Below are positions 1-8,399 of a DNA stretch of 45,912 nucleotides, one piece after another (the first letter of the stretch is position 1; every line of letters begins with the position of its first letter). A model generated the notes under the pieces. The model searched no databases. It was not told the DNA's origin and saw only the letters and a program-made list of their open reading frames with translations. Origin of the DNA: Gammaproteobacteria bacterium (GTDB lineage: Bacteria; Pseudomonadota; Gammaproteobacteria; Steroidobacterales; Woeseiaceae); assembly GCA_018677555.1 (NCBI GenBank), contig JAHHOT010000043.1, forward strand, positions 1-45,912, written 5' to 3'. The position numbers and the translations under genes were made by a program.

Positions 1-1
1 G

Positions 2-361
2 CGCGAGGGCATGCAGCTCGCCGACAAGCTGGACCGGTTGTTCGCCGGATACGAACCTCGACCGTCATTGCTGCACGGCGACCTGTGGGGAGGCAACTGG
101 GCTGCGGTAAACGGGGAACCCGTAATATTCGATCCCGCCGTGTACTTCGGCGATCGCGAAAGCGATCTCGCGATGACGCGCCTGTTCGGCGGCTTCGGTG
201 GGAGATTCTACGCTGCGTACAGCGAAAGCTGGCCGCTCGCGGATGGCAGCGAGGAGCGTTGTGCGCTGTACCAGCTCTATCACATTCTCAATCACCTGAA
301 CCTGTTCGGCGGCGGCTATCTGGAGCGATCGGTGCAGCTCGTGCGCGCACTGTCAATGTAG
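2..361 (+). CDS. Fructosamine kinase family protein, C-terminal part (5' end outside window)
   Basis: The frame is open from base 2, so the N-terminal half lies upstream of the window and the ATG at 11 is internal. The visible part carries the aminoglycoside-phosphotransferase-fold catalytic loop LLHGDLWGGN and then the metal-binding stretch IFDPAVYFGDRESDLAM, followed by the FYAAYSESWPL region typical of fructosamine-3-kinase/ketosamine kinase. Family members phosphorylate sugar adducts on protein amines so that they fall off, a cytosolic protein-repair activity. The stop is at 359-361 and the next gene starts only 6 bases later, so the two may be cotranscribed. Bacterial substrates of this family are often uncertain. 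Confidence 0.85.
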   Translation, partial: REGMQLADKLDRLFAGYEPRPSLLHGDLWGGNWAAVNGEPVIFDPAVYFGDRESDLAMTRLFGGFGGRFYAAYSESWPLADGSEERCALYQLYHILNHLNLFGGGYLERSVQLVRALSM

Positions 362-367
362 GGGACA

Positions 368-751
368 ATGATCAGCCGTCGCGAATTTACTGTAGGTGCT
401 GGCATGCTCGTGCTTGCGTCGCTGAGCGGCTGCCAGCCTGAAAAGGAGAAGCCTCCGATGTTCGGAATTATCGGCAAAATGATCGCCAACGAAGAAAAGC
501 GCGATGAACTCATCGCGATACTGCTTGAGGGTACGAAAGACATGCCGGGTTGCCTGAGCTATGTCATCGCCCGGGACTCGGCAGATGACAACGCGTTATG
601 GATTACCGAGGTTTGGGACAACCAGGAAAGTCACCAGGCGTCGCTGTCGCTGGAACCCGTGCAACAAGCGATAGCGAAAGGCAGGCCGCTGATCGCCGGC
701 TTTGGTGAGCGAATCGAAACGTCGCCGGTGGGCGGCTACGGTTTGAGTTGA
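368..751 (+). CDS. ABM-domain (putative monooxygenase) lipoprotein with Tat-like leader
   Basis: A 127-residue protein. The leader has an SRREF twin-arginine-like motif, a short hydrophobic stretch and a lipobox ending LSGC, so it is probably an exported lipoprotein. Residues about 30-110 (start near MFGIIGKMIANEEKRDEL, then GCLSYVIARDSADDNALWITEVWDN) match the antibiotic biosynthesis monooxygenase (ABM/quinol monooxygenase-like) ferredoxin fold. Such proteins are usually cytosolic dimers acting on quinols or similar small aromatics; an exported lipoprotein form is less usual. The gene follows the fructosamine-kinase-like gene with a 6-base gap. The actual substrate cannot be read from sequence. 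Confidence 0.75.
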   Translation: MISRREFTVGAGMLVLASLSGCQPEKEKPPMFGIIGKMIANEEKRDELIAILLEGTKDMPGCLSYVIARDSADDNALWITEVWDNQESHQASLSLEPVQQAIAKGRPLIAGFGERIETSPVGGYGLS

Positions 752-930
752 ATACTCCGGCGAGGTCAGAAAATGAGTTTACCCAGACTGCATGACTGGC
801 TTCAGGTTGCTGGCGTTGCTGGCGGAAGTTGAAAGTATGATGAGCCAGCGGTGTAAGTCTGAGGATCCGTGATCGGATTGGTCTGGCGCTAACGACTGTT
901 ACCCACTGAATAATTCCTACCACACAGCGA

Positions 931-1389
931 TCACTGCATGATTCTCGCCTGCACGTCCGGATCGGGGATGTCGCAGAAGCTTGCTCTACCGAGAAAGCGG
1001 TAGCGGTTCCTGGCTACGATGCCGTACAGGTAATCCTGAACGCGCCGCGGTAATACACGAAACACACCAAGAGCCTTCCATATGCCACCGAGCTCGGCGC
1101 CAACGCGGACGATCGCGTCAAGCGATGTATAGGCACGCCCTTCCTTGACGTAGAGCCACGACAGGGGATCATCCGGGCTCATGCCGTAGTGGCGCATCAA
1201 GGCAGCCCCGAGTTCAGACTGCATTGGAACAATGCGGAATTTTCGGTCGCGATCGTTTTTTGCAATCCAGCGAGCGCCCTTTGCACACAGGCCGCAGTTT
1301 GCATCCATCACGGTGAAGTGATCGGGCGGCTCGAATGGGGGCACCGAGGCGTCGTCAAGAAATGAGTAGACGTTAGTGGATAGCCGCAT
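931..1389 (-). CDS. DCC-family (DUF393) thiol-disulfide oxidoreductase-like protein
   Basis: The track ORF runs to 2166, but its first 259 codons are antisense to the GNAT gene. I start at the ATG at 1389, giving 152 residues (MRLSTNVYSF...). The family signature DANCGLCAKGARW (DxxCxxC) is about 35 residues in. The rest fits the DUF393 pattern: RFRIVPMQS-like strand, a SWLYVKEGRAYTSLDAIVRV stretch, and a C-terminal RNRYRFLGR segment. DUF393 proteins are predicted to be thioredoxin-fold redox proteins of unproven function. The gene is divergent from the GNAT gene, with about 150 bases between the two starts. Confidence 0.8.
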   Translation of the reverse strand: MRLSTNVYSFLDDASVPPFEPPDHFTVMDANCGLCAKGARWIAKNDRDRKFRIVPMQSELGAALMRHYGMSPDDPLSWLYVKEGRAYTSLDAIVRVGAELGGIWKALGVFRVLPRRVQDYLYGIVARNRYRFLGRASFCDIPDPDVQARIMQ

Positions 1390-1539
1390 CGGGATACAGG
1401 CAGAGCAAATCCGAATGATTGCAGCAGTGTAGCGAAAAACGGCGCACTCGAATTCCACGGCAGTGAGCAAGCAATTTCGTGGCGAACTGGGTCCTTGAGC
1501 TACAATTGTTTTCACCCCTCGAATCAATAGCAAACCCCG

Positions 1540-2157
1540 ATGGAATCGCGCACACGTTTGCCAGGCAAGCTCACCTTTCGCCCGTTGACGCCGCGCTACA
1601 TGAATGACCTGAGTGAGGTGCTTCGCGGTAGCTGGGGTTCGGGGTGCTGGTGCATGTACCCACGCCTGACTGAAAAGCAGACCCGTGAATTGCCGGGAGA
1701 GGGCACTCTCAGCGCACGCAAATGTGACGCAATGACGAAGCTGGCACGCCGCCGCCGTGCCCCGGGTTTGCTTGCGTTCCTGGGCGATGATCCGGCCGGA
1801 TGGGTCGCCGTTGCGCCACGGGAGGAATTTGCCCGGGTCGACGCGTCGCGGGCTACACCGCGCGTCGATGACGTAAACGTTTGGATCATTCCCTGCGTAA
1901 CCGTTCGAAAGACCGAACGTGGCAACGGTATCGCCGTCGAATTGATTCGTGCCGCGGTCGATTACGCTGCTCAAAATGGCGCGCCAGCCGTCGAGGCCTA
2001 TCCGCGGGCTGGCGACAAGCGCACCGAGGCGGATAACCTGTTCTTCGGCACCGAGACGATGTTTCGCCGTGCCGGCTTTCGGGTTGTACGGAAACCGCCG
2101 AAGAATCTTCCCCGCAACTGGGTTCCGAGGGTCACCATGCGGACAACGCTCGGATAA
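1540..2157 (+). CDS. GNAT family N-acetyltransferase
   Basis: A 205-residue protein. The acetyl-CoA binding motif A is seen as VTVRKTERGNGIAVELIRAA (RGxGIA type), preceded by the strand VWIIPCV and followed by the family continuation APAVEAYPRAG and a terminal LFFGTETMFRRAGFRVV element typical of GNAT enzymes. An N-terminal SGCWCMYPRLT stretch is typical of one uncharacterised GNAT subfamily. The acceptor substrate is unknown. The ATG at 1540 is the only start that keeps the N-terminal strand. A TACAAT hexamer at 1501-1506 could be its -10 box, but no good -35 is visible. Confidence 0.85.
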   Translation: MESRTRLPGKLTFRPLTPRYMNDLSEVLRGSWGSGCWCMYPRLTEKQTRELPGEGTLSARKCDAMTKLARRRRAPGLLAFLGDDPAGWVAVAPREEFARVDASRATPRVDDVNVWIIPCVTVRKTERGNGIAVELIRAAVDYAAQNGAPAVEAYPRAGDKRTEADNLFFGTETMFRRAGFRVVRKPPKNLPRNWVPRVTMRTTLG

Positions 2158-2229
2158 CGGAAACAATGTGGTGTCGGGAGACCACCCTGTGCAATGCTGC
2201 CCAACTATAAAAACAAAAAAGGATCGCTA

Positions 2230-3582
2230 ATGAGCACTTCCAACGGTGCGCAAGTTGAAGGACTGAGACGTGAGATCGGCGTTCGTGCCCTGGGTATTAG
2301 CATCGTCAACCTCGTGGTTGGTGGAGGAATTTTTGTTCTGCCAGGCTTGATCGCGGTACAGCTTGGGTCGGCTGCAATCGTTGCTTATCTCGTTTGCTCT
2401 TTGACTGTCGGCCTGGTGTTTCTTTGTTTTGCTGAAATTGGCAGTCGCATCACCCGCAGCGGCGGGGCGTACGCCTATATTGAGGAAGCGTTCGGACCTT
2501 TCGCGGGCTTCATAGCGTCAGTGCTTTTCTGGTTCGGGTTTGCAGCTCTTTCAGATGCTGCCATTACAGTCGCTATGGTGGAAACGATGGCCATAGCGTT
2601 CCCAATTCTTGCCGAACCTGTGCCACGTGGCATCTTTATCATTGCCCTATTCACGTTTCTGGTCATTGTGAACATCATGGGCGTCAAAGCTGGCGTGAGG
2701 CTGGTTGTATTTAATACGATGGTTAAACTGGTTCCACTGATACTTTTACTGGCGGTCGGGCTTTTCGCAATCAACTTCGAGAACCTTTCAATTACGGAGT
2801 GGCCGACATTGTCCAGCATCGGCGCGGCCACCGTTATTTTGTTTTTTGCGTTTGGCGGGGCCGAGTCCGGACTGAGTGCCAGCGGGGAAATCAAAAACCC
2901 GTCCAGGACCGTGCCTTTGGGTTTGTTGGTCGGTCTCACAGGGATTCTTGCGCTATACATAGGCTTGCAGAGTGTAGCGCAGGGGGTACTCGGCTCGGAG
3001 CTTGCAAATAACACAGAAGCGCCACTCGCTGCGGTTGCGACCGCCGTATTCGGCGAATGGGGTGCAAAGATGCTCCTGGTTGCGGGCGTTATCTCGATTT
3101 ACAGCACAGTAAGTGGAGACATGCTCGGCACACCAAGGGTGGTCTTTGCCTCGGCCCGCGATAAAAATCTGCCAGGTTTTCTGGCGGCTGTGCACCCGAA
3201 ATACAAGACGCCATATGTAGCGGTGATTTTCTTCGCAGCAATCGTATGCGCGTTTGCGCTAAGTGGCACATTCAAGCCGCTAGCGGTGTTGTCATCCGGC
3301 TCACTCCTCGTCATTTACGCAGGCGTCAGCCTTGCCGTACTTCGTTTACGCCACAGGGATGGTGAGCCAGGCGCAGGCCAGTTCAAGGTGCCTTTTGGCG
3401 CCACTATCCCGATTTTGAGTTGTCTCGTGGTCGGGTGGCTGCTTTTGCAACTCACTGCCGAGGAGGCAACCGGGCTAGCCGCACTGATAGGAGCCTCGAT
3501 CTTGATCTATGCAATACGAATCATAAGCAGACGGGTACAGGGTGGAAAAGAATCGAGACCTGTCAACGACTCTGGTTTGTAG
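2230..3582 (+). CDS. APC family amino acid permease
   Basis: The protein is 450 residues from the ATG at 2230, which is preceded by AAAAAAGGA; I prefer this to the track start at 2194, which has no ribosome site. The N-terminal GISIVNLVVGGGIFVLPG is the conserved first helix of the amino acid-polyamine-organocation superfamily, and about twelve hydrophobic segments follow. It should be an inner-membrane amino-acid importer or exchanger with a LeuT fold. Substrate specificity cannot be assigned. It ends at the edge of the AT-richer island that begins at 3583. Confidence 0.88.
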   Translation: MSTSNGAQVEGLRREIGVRALGISIVNLVVGGGIFVLPGLIAVQLGSAAIVAYLVCSLTVGLVFLCFAEIGSRITRSGGAYAYIEEAFGPFAGFIASVLFWFGFAALSDAAITVAMVETMAIAFPILAEPVPRGIFIIALFTFLVIVNIMGVKAGVRLVVFNTMVKLVPLILLLAVGLFAINFENLSITEWPTLSSIGAATVILFFAFGGAESGLSASGEIKNPSRTVPLGLLVGLTGILALYIGLQSVAQGVLGSELANNTEAPLAAVATAVFGEWGAKMLLVAGVISIYSTVSGDMLGTPRVVFASARDKNLPGFLAAVHPKYKTPYVAVIFFAAIVCAFALSGTFKPLAVLSSGSLLVIYAGVSLAVLRLRHRDGEPGAGQFKVPFGATIPILSCLVVGWLLLQLTAEEATGLAALIGASILIYAIRIISRRVQGGKESRPVNDSGL

Positions 3583-3972
3583 GGCTTACACCTGATTTAG
3601 TGATAAGGATGTCCGCTTTGTGGGGTCAATAGCTTCCGATTCTAGCAATACCTGCTGACCGTATCAGAATGGCCAATAGAGGTCAGAACAGGGCACTGTC
3701 AGGCGACTTCGTCAGGGGTGACCGATAGAGCCATAAAAACCGAACCGCGCTCCCAAAGTATTCGGTGGAGTTCATTTATGCGAATCAAGCCGTAAATATC
3801 GCGTTTTTTTTGCAGTATTCTCCCTAGTTATCCGGAACTTATGATGGTCCGACCCTGTTAACACCTATGTCCTGGAATGGGCTCAATGTGGCCATTGGTT
3901 GTGTTAAGTGTCATGAAGATAAGATCACTCAGTACAATACACTCGTGAGCTGAGCAGCAAAGGCGAACCAAA
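3583..3972. other. 390-bp gene-free stretch carrying one copy of a 52-bp repeat
   Basis: No convincing ORF lies here. It contains the first copy of the repeat described at 3631-3682. It is more AT-rich than the flanking permease gene, for example GCGTTTTTTTTGCAG near 3800. A TACAAT at 3933-3938 could be a -10 box for the lipoprotein gene at 3973, but no clear -35 is present. Confidence 0.6.
3631..3682 (+). repeat. Direct repeat copy 1 (52 bp), left flank of lipoprotein pair
   Basis: Begins AGCTTCCGATTCTAGCAATA. By eye 42 of 52 bases match the copy at 5257-5308 in the same orientation, including an unbroken CCGATTCTAGCAAT and TGCTGACCGT. The two copies are 1626 bases apart and bracket exactly the two lipoprotein genes. 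Confidence 0.8.
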
Positions 3973-4611
3973 ATGAACGAGAAAACAAGTTGTTGCCGGC
4001 GCGTTCAGAAGTCCGCGCCGGCGATTTCGGTGCTAGCACTGCTGGCAGTGTTAGTCGGTGGATGCGATACGACGGAACAGGACTGGGAGACCGCAAAGTT
4101 GGACGGTACCAGGGACGCTTACACGGCCTTCCTGAAAGACCATCCCACAGGCAGCCAATCTGACGAAGCATTGCGGGCTATTGAGACTCTCGATTGGGAG
4201 GCAGCTGAATCAGACGGTTCGTCGGCGATGCTCAAGCACTACTTGAAGACATATCCAGATGGCCGCTATGTCGAGCAAGCAACTTCCAGTATGAACGAGC
4301 TTAACCAGTACAGAGTCGTCGACACGACCGAGGTCGTCTGTTCCTTGAAAGATTTTTACTACCAGGGACTAATAGGTAGTGAGCCTGGTGTTGTTGAACC
4401 AACAGCCGGAGAAATTGGTTCATTCGAATGTCGCCTTCCAACCCAAACTGAAACAACCGTCATACCTCTTTCGCAATACGCGTTTGCACAAGGCGGCGTT
4501 GTCACGAGGGACTTTGGCGTATTTAAAGTGTTCTTTTCTTTCGGGTCGGGCACTTCGATAATGCTGACTGGAATTCAAATTGAGCAGTTGAAAGATTTTC
4601 TCGCCGAGTAA
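3973..4611 (+). CDS. Lipoprotein with two short alpha-hairpin-like repeats, function unknown
   Basis: A 212-residue protein. The leader (hydrophobic core LALLAVLV, lipobox VGGC at about residue 37) marks a lipoprotein. Two imperfect repeats follow: DWETAKLDGTRDAYTAFLKDHPTGSQSDEA and then DWEAAESDGSSAMLKHYLKTYPDGRYVEQA. Their 'W-x2-A-...-Y-x2-FL-...-P-x-G-x-x-x-x-A' layout resembles TPR-like repeats found in envelope proteins and caspase-associated proteins. The remaining hundred or so residues have no motif I recognise. An AAAGG at 3960-3964 is a plausible ribosome site. It converges on the lipoprotein gene at 4653, and both look like recently acquired accessory genes. Confidence 0.75.
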   Translation: MNEKTSCCRRVQKSAPAISVLALLAVLVGGCDTTEQDWETAKLDGTRDAYTAFLKDHPTGSQSDEALRAIETLDWEAAESDGSSAMLKHYLKTYPDGRYVEQATSSMNELNQYRVVDTTEVVCSLKDFYYQGLIGSEPGVVEPTAGEIGSFECRLPTQTETTVIPLSQYAFAQGGVVTRDFGVFKVFFSFGSGTSIMLTGIQIEQLKDFLAE

Positions 4612-4652
4612 GCCTTTCCATGAGAATCGCGGTTCGACCCCTACTACGCTGG

Positions 4653-5195
4653 TCAACGCATGTCGTACGCGTTGGTTGATTCCCAGTAGGCCCCCAATAC
4701 CTTCATAGGCGGTGACGCTGAAAGGCTAACCGAGACAACCTCGGTGCCCCTTTCGATCGTTTTGCCAGAGCAGCTTGCTCGGTAGCACACGCTCAACTCG
4801 TTCTCGCCCGCGAACTTTCCGTCTTGCGTCCATCCGAACGCTGGCCCGCAAAACTCCCTTTTCTCGCCTTGCGCAGTTGTAACGAGCACTGAAACTGTAG
4901 AGTCGTTCAGGAACTGGCCGACCTCTGATTTAAGTTGTTCTTTTGTATGCGGTGCAGGTGTGCCTGAGCCGAGTGCAAGACAGACGTTCGCGACTGATCC
5001 TACAACTGACGCGTTACTCAACATGACAGTCAGTGGCTTTAGAGGTATTTCAGTCTCAGATTCGACGACAGTGACGAAACTATACGCCTGTGGCCAACTC
5101 GGAATTGATGAGTCGCACCCAACCATCAGAATAGTTGCAATGAACAGGGCGACGATGCTGGACTGCATCTGAGAACCGGCGCGCAATCCGATCAA
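4653..5195 (-). CDS. Unknown lipoprotein
   Basis: 180 residues from a TTG start at 5195 (GGAG lies 10 bases upstream on the coding strand) or 171 from the ATG at 5168. The second start leaves a cleaner lipoprotein leader, MQSSIVALFIATILMVGC, so the true start is open. The mature part has several cysteines (NVCLALG, REFCGPAFGW, SVCYRASCSG) that could form disulfides in the periplasm. I do not recognise the family. It is convergent with the lipoprotein at 3973, separated by 41 bases, and lies within the same repeat-bracketed unit. Confidence 0.65.
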   Translation of the reverse strand: MIGLRAGSQMQSSIVALFIATILMVGCDSSIPSWPQAYSFVTVVESETEIPLKPLTVMLSNASVVGSVANVCLALGSGTPAPHTKEQLKSEVGQFLNDSTVSVLVTTAQGEKREFCGPAFGWTQDGKFAGENELSVCYRASCSGKTIERGTEVVSVSLSASPPMKVLGAYWESTNAYDMR

Positions 5196-5256
5196 GATTT
5201 TCTACTCCGGATACGAACAAATCATTAGGTTGTGCGAATGACTGCAACGGATCAAC

Positions 5257-5308
5257 AGCTGCCGATTCTAGCAATTCTTGCTGACCGTCTCAGTTGTGCC
5301 AATGAAGG
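5257..5308 (+). repeat. Direct repeat copy 2 (52 bp), right flank of lipoprotein pair
   Basis: Begins AGCTGCCGATTCTAGCAATT and matches the copy at 3631-3682 in the same orientation at 42 of 52 positions by eye. Confidence 0.8.
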
Positions 5309-5421
5309 ACACTGAAACAATTCATTTCGCCAAAACGAAATTCCAGCTTTCTACCGGCACGCAGACCTTGATCCGTCGCGGGCGGATCGTTACGCGCGAA
5401 ACCTGAAGTAGTTTCGAGCAA

Positions 5422-5439
5422 ATCCGCCACGTGGCGGAT
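5422..5439. terminator. 18-bp perfect palindrome ATCCGCCACGTGGCGGAT, possible weak terminator
   Basis: It lies 73-90 bases past the stop of the leftward hemH operon. A 7-bp stem with an ACGT loop could form. The tail is poor in T on the operon strand (TTTGC) and slightly better on the other strand (CTTTTCC), so a terminator role is uncertain. It could instead be a protein-binding site: it shares the frame ATCC-NN-CACGTG-NN-GGAT with the palindrome at 29839-29856. Confidence 0.4.
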
Positions 5440-5511
5440 CTTTTCCCAGGTTGGAAAAATTGGGGCGCACCCTTGATCTGGTGGGCGCCACTCTTCGCCT
5501 CGCTCTCCCCG

Positions 5512-6366
5512 CTACGAGAGCTGCGCAAGATACTCCTGTGCCATTTCGACAGCTGTTTTGTGCGGCCGGCCGACAATCTCCTCGAAGTCGGATTCCAGCT
5601 CAAACGCGCCATTGGCGATACCAACGTAGATTCCCGCGATTATTTGCCCCATGAAGTCGCCGTGCTCTGCGACACGGCTCGCGATGTAGTCATCCACTGA
5701 CATCGGCTTATAGACGAGCGAGGTACCAAATACCTGGTTCATCGCTTCAGCCAGTTCGGCCTGGGTGATTCCCGGTCCAGCCAGGTGAAAGGTTTTATTG
5801 TTGAAACGCTTATCGACGATAAGCGCTGCATAAGCGCGCGCAAGTTCCGCGCGGCTGGTGTAACTGCATAGACGATCGCCCGCGCAATTCTCGATAGCGC
5901 CCGCTTCAGCGTATGTGTCGCGATAGTCGAAATCGGGCTCAATATACAAGCCGTTCCTTCCCACGACCCATTCCATGCCGGATTGCCTGAGCACGTCCTC
6001 GGTATCGTGCATGCAGGCAACGACGGGATCGAATCCGCCGCAACTGGCGTTGCTCCCGATACTGGTAAACAGGATCTTGCGAACGCCGGCTGTCTGGGCC
6101 GCCTGGACAACGTTAGTGTGCTGCACGATACGCTCGTCGGGCGGCGCCATGCCGGAGATCAGTATGCAGACGTCGATGCCAGCAAGCGATTTTTCGAGCT
6201 GGGCTTTGTGATCGTAGTCACCCGGTCGAATTTCGATACCGAGATCGGCCGCCTTATCGGGCGTCCGTGCGAGGCCTGTCAATTCGTGTTCGGGTTCCGC
6301 GACCTTGAGCTGCCTGATCAGCGTGCGGCCGAACTGACCGCTGGCAGCCGTGACTGCAATTTTCAT
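5512..6366 (-). CDS. NmrA-like NAD(P)H-binding oxidoreductase (QOR2-like)
   Basis: 284 residues from the ATG at 6366 (MKIAVTAASGQFGRTL). The track start at 6447 adds residues that overlap the upstream VOC gene and look non-coding. The N-terminal TAASGQFGR is the dinucleotide-binding loop of atypical short-chain dehydrogenases, followed by RPGDYDHKAQLEKSLAGID and VRKILFTSIGS. The overall pattern is close to NAD(P)H:quinone oxidoreductase 2 or NmrA-type sensors. A Ser-Ile start of the active-site region is present, but the classical Tyr-x3-Lys motif is not obvious, as is common in this group. It is the last gene of the hemH-VOC-NmrA operon, 43 bases after the VOC gene. Confidence 0.8.
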   Translation of the reverse strand: MKIAVTAASGQFGRTLIRQLKVAEPEHELTGLARTPDKAADLGIEIRPGDYDHKAQLEKSLAGIDVCILISGMAPPDERIVQHTNVVQAAQTAGVRKILFTSIGSNASCGGFDPVVACMHDTEDVLRQSGMEWVVGRNGLYIEPDFDYRDTYAEAGAIENCAGDRLCSYTSRAELARAYAALIVDKRFNNKTFHLAGPGITQAELAEAMNQVFGTSLVYKPMSVDDYIASRVAEHGDFMGQIIAGIYVGIANGAFELESDFEEIVGRPHKTAVEMAQEYLAQLS

Positions 6367-6409
6367 TTCGTTTTGTCGTCCCTGTTGCAACAGGCGTGAC
6401 CCGGAAAAA

Positions 6410-7153
6410 TCAATCTTCCGACTCGTCCACCTCGTAGGCTTCGCCAAGGAAATCCGAATCGAACACGAATAACTTCGTACCTTCCGGCGCTTTCAGTTCC
6501 AGGAACGCGCCTTCAAAGCCTGGAAATTCCTTGTGAACGATTCCCTGCAGGTCGATGACGGATGCCAGCAACGACTTGTCAGGGCACTTGAAACAGAGCG
6601 ACGGGCTCTCGAGCGCAATACTTTCGCTCAGGCCAAGCGAGACGCCGCCGGCGTCGAAACGCATGTGTGTCGTGGGTTCCTCGCGCAGCTCGAGCAATTT
6701 CGGTGCCAGCGGCGCCCAGAAGCGGCCACCACGCAGAGCATCTCGCGTCGGCAGCGTTACCTCGAACCAGCCGCCGCAGACAGAATTGTCGATACTTTCA
6801 TCCGGAGGTGAGAATGTCCGCGCTTCGAGCATCCAGATGTTGTTCCTGTCGCGATCCTGCAACCCGAGCTGGTTGAATTCTTCCAGGTCGACTTTAATTA
6901 TCGTGAACTCGAAGCCGTGGTCGGCCATCGAGCGCGCGCGTTTTGCCAGGTCCGCCTGCACGAAGGTCAGCGCGGGGCTCGCGATTTCCGCTTCGTGCAG
7001 ACCGATGCAGAGATTGCCGTCGGACACCACCGCATACCTGTGTGGCCATACGTCACCGCTTTCCTGTTCCGCGAATCCCAGGGACTTGTAGAACGCAAGC
7101 GATTCGAGAATGTCGGATGTACGCACGCTGAATTCGAGGTAGTGTCCCAACAC
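6410..7153 (-). CDS. VOC (glyoxalase/dioxygenase fold) family protein, two-domain
   Basis: A 247-residue protein. The start LGHYLEFSVRTSDILESLAFYKSLGF is a classic VOC beta-alpha-beta module with the YKSLGF signature, and a second, more divergent module follows from about residue 125 (GGWFEVTLPTRDALRGGRFW). Two modules in one chain match the usual two-domain architecture. Catalytic metal ligands are not clear, so enzyme activity (glyoxalase, ring-cleaving dioxygenase, other) cannot be stated. The start codon lies 2 bases past the hemH stop, so translation is probably coupled to hemH. Confidence 0.8.
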   Translation of the reverse strand: MLGHYLEFSVRTSDILESLAFYKSLGFAEQESGDVWPHRYAVVSDGNLCIGLHEAEIASPALTFVQADLAKRARSMADHGFEFTIIKVDLEEFNQLGLQDRDRNNIWMLEARTFSPPDESIDNSVCGGWFEVTLPTRDALRGGRFWAPLAPKLLELREEPTTHMRFDAGGVSLGLSESIALESPSLCFKCPDKSLLASVIDLQGIVHKEFPGFEGAFLELKAPEGTKLFVFDSDFLGEAYEVDESED

Positions 7154-7155
7154 CG

Positions 7156-8268
7156 CTAGAATTCCGAACCCATTGCGCGTGCGCGTTGCCGGCTTTTCTC
7201 GAGCTGCCGGGCAGCTTCGGACACACTCCAGTCCGGAGACGCCTCGGGCCAGCCACTCACCGTTCGCTCGACCGTGCGGCTCAGGAACGACACATGGTCG
7301 TCGCGGGCATTCAGTGCGGGGATATAGCGAAGTTCACCGCCCCCGGACTCGGCAAAGATCTCGGCGTTCTGCATGGCGATTTCTTCGAGCGTCTCCAGGC
7401 AATCCGCCGAGAATCCGGGGCAGACAACGTCGAGTTTTTTCATGCCCTCCTTACCCAGCCGTTGTACTTCCTCGTCCGTGTACGGCCGCAGCCACTCCTG
7501 GCGTCCGACACGCGACTGGAAGCTCAACTGCCAGTCGCCTTCTTCCAGGTCGAGCGAGTCGGCAAGAAGGCGCCCGGTTTTCTGGCACTGGCAGTGATAC
7601 GGGTCGCCGTCGAGCAATGTCTGCTTCGGCACGCCGTGGAACGACATCAGCAATCGGTCGCCGCGACCGTTGACGTCCCAGAAATCACGCACGCTGGCGG
7701 CCAGGGCGGCAATGTATCCCGCCGAATCGTGATAGTGATTGATGAAACGGAGTTCCGGCACCCAGCGGCGTCGCGATAGCGATTTCACGACCGCATCGAA
7801 AACGGACCCTGTCGTCGTTCCCGAGTATTGTGGATACATCGGCAGCAGGACGATGCGCCGCACGCAGTTGTCGAACATTCGCTTCAGCGCAGCGTCGATC
7901 GATGGATTGCCGTAGGACATGGCAAGCTCGACGTTGACTGCGCCAGACAACCTGTTGGACAGTTTTTCCTGCAGGAGATCACGAATGTCCTGCGAGTGCA
8001 GCAACAATGGCGAGCCTTGCTCCGTCCAGATTTTCTCGTACGCTTCGGCCGATCGGGCCGGCCGCACGCGCAATATGTAGCCATGCAGAATCAGGCGCCA
8101 TATCGGCCGGGGTACCTCGATCACACGAGGGTCCGCCAGGAATTCCCCAAGGTAGCGCCGCACCGCGGACGGCGTCGGCGCCTCGGGTGTACCCAGGTTG
8201 ACGAGCAAAACGCCGAGTGACTCCGGCAATCCGTGTTCGTACTGAGGCGAGGCTTCGAAGCGTGGCAT
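7156..8268 (-). CDS. hemH: Ferrochelatase
   Basis: 370 residues from the ATG at 8268 (MPRFEASPQY); the 27 extra codons in the track ORF lack family similarity. It inserts Fe2+ into protoporphyrin IX in the last step of protoheme synthesis, at the cytoplasmic face of the inner membrane. The N-terminal GVLLVNLGTPEAP, the YPQYSGTTTGSVFDAV segment, the metal/porphyrin His in LLMSFHGVP (H211) and the acidic partner in PGFSADCLETLEEI (E292) are all present. Four Cys residues cluster near FHGVP and PGFSADC (HCQCQK, VVCPGFSADC); some ferrochelatases bind an iron-sulfur cluster, but ours lacks a clear C-terminal cysteine cluster. First gene of a three-gene leftward operon. Confidence 0.95.
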   Translation of the reverse strand: MPRFEASPQYEHGLPESLGVLLVNLGTPEAPTPSAVRRYLGEFLADPRVIEVPRPIWRLILHGYILRVRPARSAEAYEKIWTEQGSPLLLHSQDIRDLLQEKLSNRLSGAVNVELAMSYGNPSIDAALKRMFDNCVRRIVLLPMYPQYSGTTTGSVFDAVVKSLSRRRWVPELRFINHYHDSAGYIAALAASVRDFWDVNGRGDRLLMSFHGVPKQTLLDGDPYHCQCQKTGRLLADSLDLEEGDWQLSFQSRVGRQEWLRPYTDEEVQRLGKEGMKKLDVVCPGFSADCLETLEEIAMQNAEIFAESGGGELRYIPALNARDDHVSFLSRTVERTVSGWPEASPDWSVSEAARQLEKSRQRARAMGSEF

Positions 8269-8399
8269 AGGGCTCGGTGGCTGGGGATAACGCAAGTGCT
8301 TGACGAACAATACTAAATTGACCGAAGCGATTCTACAGACGGTTGTCATTTCGCCGTATCTGCACGTAGCATTGCACGCAATCTGACACGGGGGAAGTT

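Larger units (their letters stand above)
5196..5511. other. 316-bp gene-free stretch with repeat copy 2 and a palindrome
   Basis: Between the start of the unknown lipoprotein gene and the end of the NmrA-like gene. It holds the second 52-bp repeat copy (5257-5308) and an 18-bp perfect palindrome (5422-5439). The short ORFs in the track here look like chance frames. Confidence 0.6.

Noticed and set aside
931-2166. Long minus-strand ORF of 411 codons taken as one protein
   Set aside because: Only its last 152 codons match the DCC family; the rest is antisense to the GNAT gene.
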